A stretch of 36,138 nt of DNA from IMG/VR virus record IMGVR_UViG_3300034279_001199, positions 1 to 36,138 of that record; one strand, given 5' to 3'. Below the pieces are notes generated by a model. It did not search any database and was not told the origin of the DNA. It saw nothing but the letters and a program-made list of their open reading frames with translations. This DNA comes from a virus. How positions within the stretch are numbered: position 1 is the stretch's first letter; each line of letters starts with the position of its first letter. The position numbers and the translations under genes are program-made. Below are positions 1 through 8,479 of the stretch, in pieces.

Positions 1-68
1 GCTGCGCCCACTTGCGGTCACGCTCGGCGCCGGGCTCCGTCTGCGCGATGAGCTCAACGGCGGCGAAG
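1..68. repeat. left copy of 68-bp near-identical terminal direct repeat
   Basis: Bases 1-68 match bases 36071-36138 with only three differences (positions 28, 29 and 35). The repeat lies inside the endolysin reading frame, which continues across the joined ends without interruption. This is the mark of a circular assembly or a terminally redundant genome. The mismatches point to population variants rather than an exact physical terminal repeat. Confidence 0.9.
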
Positions 69-97
69 TGCTTGGAGATTCGATCGGTGGGCTGCAT
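1..97 (-). CDS. endolysin, M15-family peptidase, 5' part (continues at the right end of the window)
   Basis: This is the start of the lysis gene completed at 36138-35634. ATG at 97 is preceded by GGAGCCCAG and begins MQPTDRISKHFAAVELIAQ. When the 68-bp terminal overlap is joined, the frame runs on into 35634-36138 and gives an intact protein of about 177 residues. The fragment has no catalytic residues; those are in the right-hand part. Confidence in the join is high because the frame, the ribosome site and the overlap all agree. Confidence 0.85.
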   Translation of the reverse strand, partial: MQPTDRISKHFAAVELIAQTEPGAERDRKWAQ

Positions 98-121
98 CTG
101 GGCTCCGTTGGGCGGATGGTA

Positions 122-361
122 TCACGGATCGCGCCGCAACACCTGCGGATACACGGTCAGCCCGCCAGCGTGGAAGCTCGGCCGCACCGGGCGACACGGC
201 GCGCCCATGATCTGTGCCCGCTCACAATCGGCGGTTGTGGTCGTGATGGCGGCCAAGAGCGCGCGCGCCACCGGATCGGGCTCCGCTTGGATTGCGGTGA
301 TGCTCTTGGCAAACCGGATGGCGGCGTCGGCCAGCGCGGCGGACTTCTCCGCGGGCGTCAC
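122..361 (-). CDS. small hypothetical protein in the lysis region
   Basis: 79 residues from a GTG start that overlaps the stop of the upstream lipoprotein gene as GTGA. The N-terminal half is helical and alanine-rich (TPAEKSAALADAAIRFAKS). No signal peptide, membrane segment or known motif is visible; two cysteines occur (around residues 49 and 58). It lies between the lipoprotein and the endolysin, so a lysis-related role is possible by position only. I do not recognise the family. Confidence 0.6.
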   Translation of the reverse strand: MTPAEKSAALADAAIRFAKSITAIQAEPDPVARALLAAITTTTADCERAQIMGAPCRPVRPSFHAGGLTVYPQVLRRDP

Positions 362-621
362 CACGCCACCATCGCGACGATCTCCAGCCCCGGCGTGCAG
401 TCCGCCCGGTAGTCCCAAAGGTCCGCACGCCACACGAGGTCAAGCGGCACACAGCCGCCATCCGGCCAACACTCCCAAGCCAGCACGGCAGACGGGCCAG
501 CGCCGATCCCCGTGGAGCCCGTAGCGGGGCAGGTGGAATAGCCGACGTCAGGACCGGTCGGGGCGGTAGTCTCGGCGGCGGTGCAGGCGGTGAGGATCAG
601 CAGCGGGATGATGTGGCGCAT
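358..621 (-). CDS. small lipoprotein, candidate outer-membrane spanin
   Basis: 87 residues with a short lipoprotein signal: MRHIIPLLILTAC fits the lipobox L-T-A-C with the cysteine at residue 13. The mature part is rich in Cys, Trp and Asp/Pro (ECWPDGGC) with no further membrane segment. A GGAGAGCCACACC ribosome site precedes the ATG. It sits between the last tail gene and the endolysin. Small phage lipoproteins there are often o-spanins (Rz1-like) that help disrupt the outer membrane; the family match is by size, lipobox and place only, and it could also be a superinfection-exclusion lipoprotein. Confidence 0.65.
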   Translation of the reverse strand: MRHIIPLLILTACTAAETTAPTGPDVGYSTCPATGSTGIGAGPSAVLAWECWPDGGCVPLDLVWRADLWDYRADCTPGLEIVAMVAW

Positions 622-633
622 GGTGTGGCTCTC

Positions 634-2166
634 CTACCGTCCCGATAGCGCGTCATCCCGAAGCGTGCAGGTGATTCTGAGCGACGTCGCCGACCTCTCG
701 ATCGCCGACACCACCGCAGCGCGCCGGGACAGCCGCAGACCAGTGTCCGTCAGGTCCACCGCCATGCCGATCTGTAGCTCGCGGTCACCGCCGGACCCGT
801 AGCGCGCCGCGTCCGCGATGAAGCTGAGCTCACGCCGCGGCATCGCAAGCTGTGTCATCCGGTCGGATAGCATCCGCGAGGCGCTGGCATCGTCCCACAC
901 CAGCCGGCTTTCGATCTCGACAAGGTCCGCCGATTCGCCGGCCGTCATCATCGCGTGGCGGGCATGGGCAGACGCGTCGGGGGTGATGACCTTGCGTCGG
1001 GTGTAGGCGCTGCGGGCGATGTCGTAGCCGTAGCTAAACACCACCGACGACAGCGGCTCACCCCGGTAGGTGACGCGGCTCGCGCGCGCAAAGCCTGGGC
1101 CTTCGACAAGATGCGCCACCGCGTGGTGCGCCCCGTCGATCCACGGCCAGATCACGAGGCCCGCCCCGTCTGCGCCCGTGACGATCGACGCGGGCAGCAA
1201 CGGCAGGAACTGCGCGCCGATCAGCCCGAGCGCCGGTGTGCGCTGGTCGAAGTACCCGTCGAACCGGTAGCGATCGAGGAACGACGCGCAGCCCCCAAAC
1301 GAGCCGACGTCAAGCCGCGCCGTTGACGCGCTCGCAATCATCTGCAGTAGCGAGCCAGCGCCAGCGGGAAGGCCTGCCGCGCTCTCCCACGACGTCGCCA
1401 TCACCGAGCCGTCCGAGTAGTCCAGACCCTCTGACGCGTGGTTGATGGACGTCAGCGTCACCGAGGTCCCGTACCCGTCCGTGTCCGCCGATAGCGCCGA
1501 CGTCGAAGCCGCGGCAACCATCGTCGGCGTGGCGCCGCTGGTGTTGTCGATCCCCCAGACGCGCACCGATCCCGAAGCCCGAGCCCCAGACACAAGCAGC
1601 GCAACGGCAGCACCGGCCGCGGCGATCCCGTAAGCCGGCACGGCTGGCGCAGTCGTCGAGCCCGGCGAGCCCACCACGATCGGATAGCCCTGGCCGATGG
1701 CGGAGCTGTTCGCCGAGGGCCAAGCCGTCGCGTCGATCTTGCCCGTCGCGAGGTAGGCGCCGCCCTCGGAGAACCGCCGCGCCCGGTCCACCTGCGACAG
1801 CCGATCCCAGCCGATGCGCGACTCCAGCCCGATCGGCGGCCAGAGCCCACGGTCATCGTCCGGCGACTCCGACAGCGTCACCGTCAGCGGCTCACCGTCG
1901 ATGTCATAGCTCGCTTCCACCCACCGGCTGGCGATGATCAGGCGGTCCCCGAGGTATAGCGACCCGCGGCCCGAGTGCGGATGCGCGCCGGCTTCGACAA
2001 GCGCAGCGACGGACAGCCCGCGCGGACGGAACGACACCTCAACCTGACGTCGAGACGCACCGCCATCGTAGAGCCGCGCGACCTCGGTCCACTGCGGATT
2101 GATGTCGGTCGCCTCTCCGCGAGATCCGGCCCACTCCCAGACGAGGCGCCAAGCGGCGGCGGTCAC
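634..2166 (-). CDS. tail-tip / baseplate-hub-like structural protein
   Basis: 510 residues, starting with a GTG that overlaps the stop of the upstream large tail gene (GTGA). It is the last tail gene in transcription order, after tape measure and the 1056-residue tip protein, where siphophages usually keep distal tail, hub or central-fibre proteins. The N-terminus (WRLVWEWAGSRGEATDINPQW) and the C-terminal part, with alternating beta-type stretches such as ELQIGMAVDLTDTGLRLSRR, look structural. The middle is Ala/Gly/Ser-rich. No enzymatic motif is seen. The exact family is not recognised. Confidence 0.6.
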   Translation of the reverse strand: MTAAAWRLVWEWAGSRGEATDINPQWTEVARLYDGGASRRQVEVSFRPRGLSVAALVEAGAHPHSGRGSLYLGDRLIIASRWVEASYDIDGEPLTVTLSESPDDDRGLWPPIGLESRIGWDRLSQVDRARRFSEGGAYLATGKIDATAWPSANSSAIGQGYPIVVGSPGSTTAPAVPAYGIAAAGAAVALLVSGARASGSVRVWGIDNTSGATPTMVAAASTSALSADTDGYGTSVTLTSINHASEGLDYSDGSVMATSWESAAGLPAGAGSLLQMIASASTARLDVGSFGGCASFLDRYRFDGYFDQRTPALGLIGAQFLPLLPASIVTGADGAGLVIWPWIDGAHHAVAHLVEGPGFARASRVTYRGEPLSSVVFSYGYDIARSAYTRRKVITPDASAHARHAMMTAGESADLVEIESRLVWDDASASRMLSDRMTQLAMPRRELSFIADAARYGSGGDRELQIGMAVDLTDTGLRLSRRAAVVSAIERSATSLRITCTLRDDALSGR

Positions 2167-5100
2167 GGTTCCTCCTCCACGACCAGTGTGGCAACACGGA
2201 AGCCCTCAGCGTACCCGCCCACACCTTGCGCTGCCCCGAAGCCTGCCCACTCACGTCGGAATGCGCTGGAGGTGATGCGCCCGTAGATCGCATCACGCGC
2301 CCAGCCGGTGACGTGCGCGACCACGACGTCGCCCGAACCCGACTCGACCGGCACGCTCGGCAGCCAGCACAGCGGCTCGCCAGCCCACTCCCTGAACAGC
2401 CCTTCCAGCGCCAGCGGATCGCCCCACCGATCAGCCGCCGGTGCCGCGCTCGCGTGCGACGACACCACTACGTAGTCAGGCGACCCGCCGCGCCGGATCT
2501 GCGTCACGTCGACCGCGGTGTCGACGATCGCGACTTCGGCCCGCCGCGTGTTCGGCCGTCGCTGGGTGAGCGAGCGCCCGCCGGTCGGAAGGTCGGTCAG
2601 GACGGCGCCCGTGTCCGTGCCGTAGGCGGTCTTCCTGTCCCACCCGCGCCCGAGGAAGCGGATCGGCCCGGCGCAGACCTGCCCGATCTGCCGGTAGCCG
2701 CTGGGTCCGGTCGGGGTTGCGCTGTCGATGTCGAGGCGCAGTTGGGTGACGCTCGCCGTTCCGCGCAGGTACCAGACGAGCAGAGCGCGCGGCGGGTGGA
2801 TCTTCACGGTCCCGCTCGCCGTCGTCTCGGTCCCGTCGATCCCGTCGACGGTGATCACGGCGCGACGCTCAGCGACGGTCGCGCCCGAGGTCAGGACGCC
2901 GGACGTGTTCGCGATGATGGTTCGCACGTCACCGCTCGCGAACTCGATCGCGCCGCCAACCATCTCCCCCTCGGCAAGCCAAACCGTCGACGTCGCGCCG
3001 CCCGCCGTCGAAGGCCGAACCGTCGAGCCCGAACGCTGCCCCGTGAAAGAGATCCGCAGGTCCACCGACTGGATCAGCGTGGCGCCGTCGTAGACATCCA
3101 CGACCGGCGCGCCCTGCAGCCCCGTCAGGTAGATGCCCACGGCGTCGCTGTCAGCGTAGGCGGCGAGGCCCGTGTCGCCGTCCACCGTGTAGCGCAGCGA
3201 GACGTCCGACGACCACGACGAGCTGGCGCGCCAAGGGTTGCGGGGCGACGGGCTGTGGCTAGGCAGGGTCGCGGCCTTTGGATAGGCGCTGGTCACGGGG
3301 ATCGTGTAGTCCAGCCCGTCACGGACGGCCGGGCCACCGCGAGCCTGCAGCGACGCACCACCGACAGCCCAAGCCGCGGACGGTCCAGCGGTCAACGGGA
3401 TCGGCTGCAGGTCAGACCACGTCACACCGTCGCTCAGGTCTGACGATTTGGCGATGGTCTGGTAGCTTAGCGACAGAATGTCGGCATCAGTCGAAGCAGC
3501 CGTGACAACGCGACAGCGGATGTCGTCGCCGGGGTCCGTCAGCGACGTCATCGCCGCAAGCGCCGTCCACCCGCGCTGATAGCCGGGCGCTGTGTGGACG
3601 TGCTCTCGGTGCCAGACGTAGGCGCGCGCGGCGCTTTGGTCGACGACGGCGAAGACCTCTACGTAAGAGCCGGCGGCGTACCCCGTGGAGACGTAGGACC
3701 CTGCCGATCCGCCCTCGTCGTGGGCGCGGATCGATGTCGTCGACAGCTCAACATGAATGCCAGCGCCGGGGATGCGCAGCCGAAGCTGTAGCGGCGTGGT
3801 GCTGATAGACGAGTTGACCCGCACCACGGCACGGAAGAAGCCCGAAAGACCCTGCGTTGTTGTCGTTTCGTCTCGGTTGTTGCGCGCAACCACGCCAATG
3901 CCGGTCGCGATGTTCTCGCCGGTGAGCGCGCTCAGGGTCCGCGTCGGCGCTCCGGTGTCCGTGTCGGTCCAGCCTGCGGCGTTGAGGGTCTGGCTGGGGG
4001 TGTAGTTGTAGGTCCACCCGGTCGACTCGGAGCCCATCGTGATCGACGACGTGCCGCCGAAGCGCAGCTCCATGATCCCGCCGGTCGGCGCCGTGCCTGT
4101 CGACGGGTTGGCGAAGACCAACGTCTGCCCGCGCACCGTGACCGCGTTCGCGCTGCAGTAGCCGGTGCCGGTCGGGGGCCGGACGCCGAAGCTCTGCGAG
4201 TCGCCCACCCACGTCCGACCCCAATCCGAAGACCACCGCGGAGACAGCGACTCGGCAAGCAGGACCACGGGGTAGGTGATGCCGTCCCATGCGATGCAGA
4301 CCGTGTCGCCCGAGCTTGTGGCGCTGGAGATCGTGATCGCGGTGGCCGCCAACATCTGCGCTTGCGGCGTGCCGGAGAAAAACGCCAGCGCCTCGGAGTC
4401 AGTCGATCCGCCCGCGTCAGTGGTGACGGTCGCCATGAACGCGCCCGCGACCACAGCCAGATCCTGCAGCCGTCGAGCGTTCGCCGCAGTGCCGCCGGTC
4501 TGGCCTGCGTAGGAGAAGGCGACGCCACCGTCTGAGGACCAATACTGATTCGTCAGGGTCGACACGCCGACAACGCCCACCATCATCATCACGACGCCAC
4601 CGAGCGAAGCCGCACGCAGCCGGGTCGGAAGCACGGTGTCAGACGACGTCCACCGCGCCGCGTAGCCGGTCGCGCTCACGTCGACGTTGCTCCGCTGCAG
4701 GGTCCACGTCACGCCCGAGTCGGTGGAGCGCCAACAGTCGACAGTGAAGGTCGCGCCCGCGTCGCTGGACGCAAGAACATAGGCATGAACGGCGCCGTCG
4801 GGAACCACGCAGACGCCGCAGACCGGGCCCGTCAGCACGCCCTGCACGGTGCCAGCGATGAGGACCGCGCTGGACCACGTGCCGGTGACGGGGTCGCGGG
4901 TCTTGCTGTAGTAGGCGAAGACCGAGCCCGCGTCGACGCCGTACACCAGCACGACCGTCCCGTCAGCCATGACCGCCGCCTGCTGCTGGCGACCCTCCAC
5001 CGAGGTCACCTGCTGGTAGCCGGTCGCGACGGTCGGACGTTCGCGGCCGTACCAATCGCCGGTGCTGTTGACCCGCGCGACGACTCCGCAGGCCACGCCG

Positions 5101-5333
5101 TCAGGCATCCCGCCGTTGACGACGCGCGCGCTGATCGAGGTGGTGCCGCTGGACGGGGTGCCCGAGGTCAGCAGCGTCAAGCGCCCGGTTCCGGTGTAGG
5201 TCGCGCGGCCAAACTCGGGGGAAGCCTCGTCGTAGTCCGTGCCGAGCCGGTGATCGGCGGCCAGCGACTCCGACAGCGCCCACGGCAGAATGAAGCCTGA
5301 GAGGTAGCCGCTGGTAGGCGTGATCTTCGTCAT
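2163..5333 (-). CDS. large tail-tip / adhesin protein with BNR (Asp-box) repeats
   Basis: 1056 residues, directly after the tape measure gene and coupled to it by an ATGA overlap. The N-terminal half carries Asp-box-like motifs typical of sialidase beta-propellers: STDSGVTW near residue 202, a weaker SSDGGVAF near 264 and SSDWGRTW near 366. The rest is Thr/Ser/Gly-rich beta sequence. The position suggests the receptor-binding or distal tail protein. Asp boxes mark propeller folds that often bind or cleave glycans, but no catalytic sialidase residues were identified, so binding is safer than cleavage. It is the longest protein in the genome. Confidence 0.65.
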   Translation of the reverse strand: MTKITPTSGYLSGFILPWALSESLAADHRLGTDYDEASPEFGRATYTGTGRLTLLTSGTPSSGTTSISARVVNGGMPDGVACGVVARVNSTGDWYGRERPTVATGYQQVTSVEGRQQQAAVMADGTVVLVYGVDAGSVFAYYSKTRDPVTGTWSSAVLIAGTVQGVLTGPVCGVCVVPDGAVHAYVLASSDAGATFTVDCWRSTDSGVTWTLQRSNVDVSATGYAARWTSSDTVLPTRLRAASLGGVVMMMVGVVGVSTLTNQYWSSDGGVAFSYAGQTGGTAANARRLQDLAVVAGAFMATVTTDAGGSTDSEALAFFSGTPQAQMLAATAITISSATSSGDTVCIAWDGITYPVVLLAESLSPRWSSDWGRTWVGDSQSFGVRPPTGTGYCSANAVTVRGQTLVFANPSTGTAPTGGIMELRFGGTSSITMGSESTGWTYNYTPSQTLNAAGWTDTDTGAPTRTLSALTGENIATGIGVVARNNRDETTTTQGLSGFFRAVVRVNSSISTTPLQLRLRIPGAGIHVELSTTSIRAHDEGGSAGSYVSTGYAAGSYVEVFAVVDQSAARAYVWHREHVHTAPGYQRGWTALAAMTSLTDPGDDIRCRVVTAASTDADILSLSYQTIAKSSDLSDGVTWSDLQPIPLTAGPSAAWAVGGASLQARGGPAVRDGLDYTIPVTSAYPKAATLPSHSPSPRNPWRASSSWSSDVSLRYTVDGDTGLAAYADSDAVGIYLTGLQGAPVVDVYDGATLIQSVDLRISFTGQRSGSTVRPSTAGGATSTVWLAEGEMVGGAIEFASGDVRTIIANTSGVLTSGATVAERRAVITVDGIDGTETTASGTVKIHPPRALLVWYLRGTASVTQLRLDIDSATPTGPSGYRQIGQVCAGPIRFLGRGWDRKTAYGTDTGAVLTDLPTGGRSLTQRRPNTRRAEVAIVDTAVDVTQIRRGGSPDYVVVSSHASAAPAADRWGDPLALEGLFREWAGEPLCWLPSVPVESGSGDVVVAHVTGWARDAIYGRITSSAFRREWAGFGAAQGVGGYAEGFRVATLVVEEEP

Positions 5334-6907
5334 GCGTGGAGCCCTCGCCGAGCCATGCCGTAACCCGGATCGGGGCCAGCGAACGATCGCGCGAGTCGAG
5401 GCGCGCCGTCGACGACAAGGTAGGTGGGCGCCGCTGCGGGGGCTTGGCCTGCGTTCGCGCGGTTGATGCCCTCTTGGCCGCCGAGCGCGCGCATCGCCTG
5501 AGCGGTGAGTACGGCGGTGCTTTCGTTCTGGCGCGTCGTCATGCCGGACTGCGCGATCTCGTCGGGGAGGATTCCACCGCGGTGGAACTTGGGCTGCTGA
5601 GCTGCGATGAGGCCGATCTGCACGGCACCAGCTGCACCAGCAACGGCAGCAAGCGCCGCGCCAACCGCGATCGGAGGGATCGTCAGGTTCGACGCGATGG
5701 CCTGAAACATCGAAATCGTAGCCGACGCGATGGCCGCTGCTTTCTCAATCGCAAACTGCTTTTTCTTCGCGCGCCTCGTGTCTTGCTCGGTGCCTCGGAT
5801 GATCGCGTTTCCGATGCCGAGCACGATCGTGGCAAAGTTGGCGGCCGTACCTGCCGCCACGTTGAGGTAGCTTGACCACTCGCCGGCCACTTGCTGCGCG
5901 GTCTTCTTCGCACTCTCGGCGCGCGCCGTGTCGAGCGCGATTAGCGGATCCTCTTTGAAGTCGAACTCCTGCATGCGGAACCCGATCCCGCCCATCTCCC
6001 CGCCGAAGGTCTGCACGCCCTGCTGTGCGTCCTGCGCCCCCTGCGGCTGCGCATGGAACGCGGCGATGTTGGCGGCGTCTGCGCTGGCCTGCGCGCTACG
6101 GGCAATGTCCCGTTCCATGAGCGCGTCGAGCGCGGCGCTTTCCTCTTCAAGCCTGCGCGCGCGCTCCTCTGCGGCCTTCGCGGCGGCTTGTGTCGCGGCG
6201 GTGTTTGTCTGCACGGCGGACGTGTGCGCCTGCGTCGTCTGCGTCGTCTTCTGCGCCGCGACCCCGGCGGCCTGCATCGCGTCGTAGATCTCCTTGGCCG
6301 CCTTCGTCGCGTCCTTGCCCGCTTGGTCGAAAGACCAAGTCCGAATCAAGCTTTCGACGTACTCCAGCGCATAGGCCGTACCCATCAAGAACTTGCTGAC
6401 AGTCGGGGCGATCCTGACGGCAATCTCTGTTGCCCACCCGCCCATCTGCGAAGACAGCGCGGTCATCGCGGCAGACGCCTGCTCAAGCGCGAGCACGTCA
6501 CCAGAGGAGATGATGCCCCGGTTTTGCAGGCTGTTCAGCGAGTCGCGGTAGCTCTCCACGTTCTTGAAGACGTCGAAGACCGCGGCACCGATCTTGACAA
6601 ACGCGCCGATAACGAGCCCGGCGCCAACCGCCATCGTGGCTTGTTTCTTGCCGACCCGCTCAATGAGGTCGCCGTAGTCATCGAGCGGCCCGGTGATCGC
6701 GCTGAACGATCCGCCGGTTGCGTTGTTCACCTTGTTTAGGTCGCCAAGCCGATCGCTTAGGCTGCGGGTCGTCTTGCTGGCTTCGGCCGCAGCGTCACCC
6801 GCGGCGCGCTCGGCGGTGGCCAGCTTCCTCGTCGCAGCCTCCGCCTTCGCGACACCTGCGACATAGCCGGAAACGTCGGCATCAAGCTTGATCGTTTCGC
6901 CGGCCAT
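5330..6907 (-). CDS. tail tape measure protein
   Basis: 525 residues. It starts MAGETIKLDADVSGYVAGVA, typical of tape measure proteins, followed by Ala/Lys/Glu coiled coil (about residues 15-55 and 200-290), a hydrophobic C-terminal stretch around residues 400-435 (AAVAGAAGAVQIGLIAAQQ) and the common PKFHRGG ending motif. It measures tail length and is threaded through the tube. At roughly 0.15 nm per residue the tail would be short, about 80 nm. It overlaps the small chaperone ORF by 26 bp upstream and the tip gene by ATGA downstream. No sheath gene is present, so the tail is non-contractile. Confidence 0.85.
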   Translation of the reverse strand: MAGETIKLDADVSGYVAGVAKAEAATRKLATAERAAGDAAAEASKTTRSLSDRLGDLNKVNNATGGSFSAITGPLDDYGDLIERVGKKQATMAVGAGLVIGAFVKIGAAVFDVFKNVESYRDSLNSLQNRGIISSGDVLALEQASAAMTALSSQMGGWATEIAVRIAPTVSKFLMGTAYALEYVESLIRTWSFDQAGKDATKAAKEIYDAMQAAGVAAQKTTQTTQAHTSAVQTNTAATQAAAKAAEERARRLEEESAALDALMERDIARSAQASADAANIAAFHAQPQGAQDAQQGVQTFGGEMGGIGFRMQEFDFKEDPLIALDTARAESAKKTAQQVAGEWSSYLNVAAGTAANFATIVLGIGNAIIRGTEQDTRRAKKKQFAIEKAAAIASATISMFQAIASNLTIPPIAVGAALAAVAGAAGAVQIGLIAAQQPKFHRGGILPDEIAQSGMTTRQNESTAVLTAQAMRALGGQEGINRANAGQAPAAAPTYLVVDGAPRLARSFAGPDPGYGMARRGLHA

Positions 6908-7007
6908 CTCGCCACCTCACGGCCCAAAGTGCTGCAACCTCGGCCTGCTGTACGGGGTCCAGATCCCACCATTCGATCCCACGCTCCCAGCGGAGCGCGG
7001 CGATCAT
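6882..7007 (-). CDS. second tail assembly chaperone ORF (likely frameshift partner)
   Basis: 41 residues (MIAALRWERGIEWWDLDPVQ...), read from an ATG overlapping the stop of the 7004-7534 ORF as ATGA. It lies between the first chaperone ORF and the tape measure gene, the standard place for the second half of the gpG/gpGT-type chaperone pair. The same frame stays open upstream of the ATG and reads SAGWGADDLMIAALRW, so it could also be made as the tail of a -1 frameshift product from the T5 run at 7034-7038. Tryptophan-rich, with no other motif. Confidence 0.7.
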   Translation of the reverse strand: MIAALRWERGIEWWDLDPVQQAEVAALWAVRWRDGRRNDQA

Positions 7008-7534
7008 GAGGTCGTCGGCTCCCCAGCCTGCGGAAAAACCTCAACCTGCCTCGCGACCTCGGAGGGCTCTGGCGCCGCGCCTCGCAACCTGCTGATCAGG
7101 TAGTCCGCGCACTCCCGCCCGATCCGCAGGATCATCATCGGGTCCCATCCGGCCTCGATCATCTCGCGGACAGCGGCTAGGCCCGACGCGCGCAGCGGGT
7201 CAGCCTCCGCGGAGTAGCCCTTCCCGTGCCACGCGATGCGCGCTTTGAGCCCGTTGTCATCGCCGTCGCCGACCCACGTTAGAAGGATCGCGTGCCCGCA
7301 CACGGCCTCGATCCGGCCGGTAGCGGCGACCTCGGCGGCGATGGCGGTAGCGAGCGCGTCGGGATCTGACGCCGACTCGATCGCCCGAGCCGTCTCCGCG
7401 CAGTCGTTGACGGCATCGCGGTACGCGCTCAGGAACGAGCGCATCTCGTAGACCGTGCAGCGCGGGCGGATCTTGAACGTCTCGCCGTCGCCGAGGTCGA
7501 TCGTGTGCGTTGCAGGCTTAGTCGCGGGCCTCAT
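7004..7534 (-). CDS. tail assembly chaperone
   Basis: 176 residues, between the tail tube gene and the tape measure gene. It begins with a beta-type segment (HTIDLGDGETFKIRPRCTVYEM) and continues with helices, including GWDPMMILRIGRECADYLISR. Proteins in this place keep the tape measure soluble and recruit tube subunits; many are expressed in two forms by frameshifting into the following small ORF, which is present here. ATGA couplings link it to both neighbours. Family assignment rests on gene order, size and the two-ORF arrangement. Confidence 0.7.
   Translation of the reverse strand: MRPATKPATHTIDLGDGETFKIRPRCTVYEMRSFLSAYRDAVNDCAETARAIESASDPDALATAIAAEVAATGRIEAVCGHAILLTWVGDGDDNGLKARIAWHGKGYSAEADPLRASGLAAVREMIEAGWDPMMILRIGRECADYLISRLRGAAPEPSEVARQVEVFPQAGEPTTS
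7034..7038 (-). other. candidate -1 ribosomal frameshift site (T5 run)
   Basis: The minus strand reads GAG GTT TTT CCG near the end of the first chaperone ORF. A -1 slip on the TTT codon moves ribosomes into the frame of the 41-residue ORF and makes a fusion of about 217 residues. It is not a perfect X-XXY-YYZ heptamer, because GTT would have to re-pair with GGT. The site is inferred from place and from the natural look of the fused sequence. Confidence 0.4.
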
Positions 7535-8052
7535 GCGAGCCTTGTCACGGTGGGCTCAGCGTTGGCGCTGGAGATCGTGAAGGTGCAGAAGATGCCATCG
7601 GGCCGGACCTCGCGCTGAACGCCGGGCTCGACACAGCACGAGGTGAACACCTGGGTGGACCCCTTGTTGCTGCCGACCGTTGGGATCGTCTCGGTCATCG
7701 TGATCGTCATCAGGTCGCTGTTGGTGTCGGTCTTTGTCCACGACGCGATGTAGCCAGCGTCCCCGGTCTGCCGGATCAGATCCATCAGCACGGCGTCCGT
7801 GGAGAAGGCGCCAGCGTCGCGCACGCGCGCGGTGATGGCGATCATGGACGGGCCGGCTTGCTCACCCTTGCGCGGCGTTCCAGCCATGTCTCCGTTTTCA
7901 TCGCGCATACGGACGACGGTGTAGCCGCCGTGGGTCACCTGATAGGAGCCCTCGGAGAAGTTGAGCGTGTAGTCTTTCGGCGTCCCGCTGGCGTCCTTGA
8001 AGACGACCGTCAAGCCGCGCCGGTTGCGGGGGATGTTGACTTCTGCGGCCAT
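7531..8052 (-). CDS. major tail protein (tail tube subunit)
   Basis: 173 residues from the ATG at 8052, chosen because a perfect AGGAGG lies just upstream (AGGAGGCCGCGC). The reading frame stays open further upstream, but that extension is Arg/Pro-rich and overlaps the terminator gene. The sequence is beta-rich (GLTVVFKDASGTPKDYTLNF, TSDLMTITMTETIPT-like stretches), as expected for tail tube proteins of the gpV type. It lies between the tail terminator and the chaperones, the usual place of the tube gene. Its own strong ribosome site fits a protein needed in many copies. Confidence 0.75.
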   Translation of the reverse strand: MAAEVNIPRNRRGLTVVFKDASGTPKDYTLNFSEGSYQVTHGGYTVVRMRDENGDMAGTPRKGEQAGPSMIAITARVRDAGAFSTDAVLMDLIRQTGDAGYIASWTKTDTNSDLMTITMTETIPTVGSNKGSTQVFTSCCVEPGVQREVRPDGIFCTFTISSANAEPTVTRLA

Positions 8053-8062
8053 GCGCGGCCTC

Positions 8063-8479
8063 CTAGTAGGTGTCCATCTGGATGACGTCGAAGCTGACCG
8101 AGACGAGGTAACACGCGCCCAGCCGGTCAACGCTGGTCGAGTCGTAGACGGCATGAGCCGCGCCGCTGACGAAGCCCGCGGTTGTCTCCAGCGCGGCACG
8201 GATCGCGCGGGCGGCGTCGAGCGCGGCCGTCTGCGACGAGCTCGCCGACCAAGGGCCACCGCAAAGCGTGCGCACCGTCAGAGCGTGCCGCGTGGTGTCG
8301 CTGTCACCGGAGATCGAGCCCGCGCCCGGCTCCAGGCCGACGGCCACCCACACAGCCGCACCGCTGGAACCGACGGCCCATGACGGCCAACGCTCGGGGT
8401 TCTGATCTGCGGGCAGCGTGTAGCCAGCGCCGGTTAGCGCCGTGCCGATCGCCGTGTTGAGGTCAGCCCACGCGCCCAT
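8063..8479 (-). CDS. tail terminator / tail completion protein
   Basis: 138 residues, MGAWADLNTAIGTALTGAGY at the start, mixed alpha/beta with alternating stretches such as YLVSVSFDVIQMDTY at the end. Size, the N-terminal helix and the place between the HK97 gp10-like gene and the tube gene fit tail terminators (lambda gpU-like or DUF3168-like), which cap the growing tube and join it to the head. The start overlaps the preceding stop by one base. Assignment is by context and general look. Confidence 0.65.
   Translation of the reverse strand: MGAWADLNTAIGTALTGAGYTLPADQNPERWPSWAVGSSGAAVWVAVGLEPGAGSISGDSDTTRHALTVRTLCGGPWSASSSQTAALDAARAIRAALETTAGFVSGAAHAVYDSTSVDRLGACYLVSVSFDVIQMDTY

Noticed and set aside
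2226-3443. Long plus-strand frame of 405 codons opposite the tip protein
   Set aside because: Arg/Pro/His-rich, antisense to a gene in a coupled operon, no ribosome site. Such shadows are common in GC-rich DNA.
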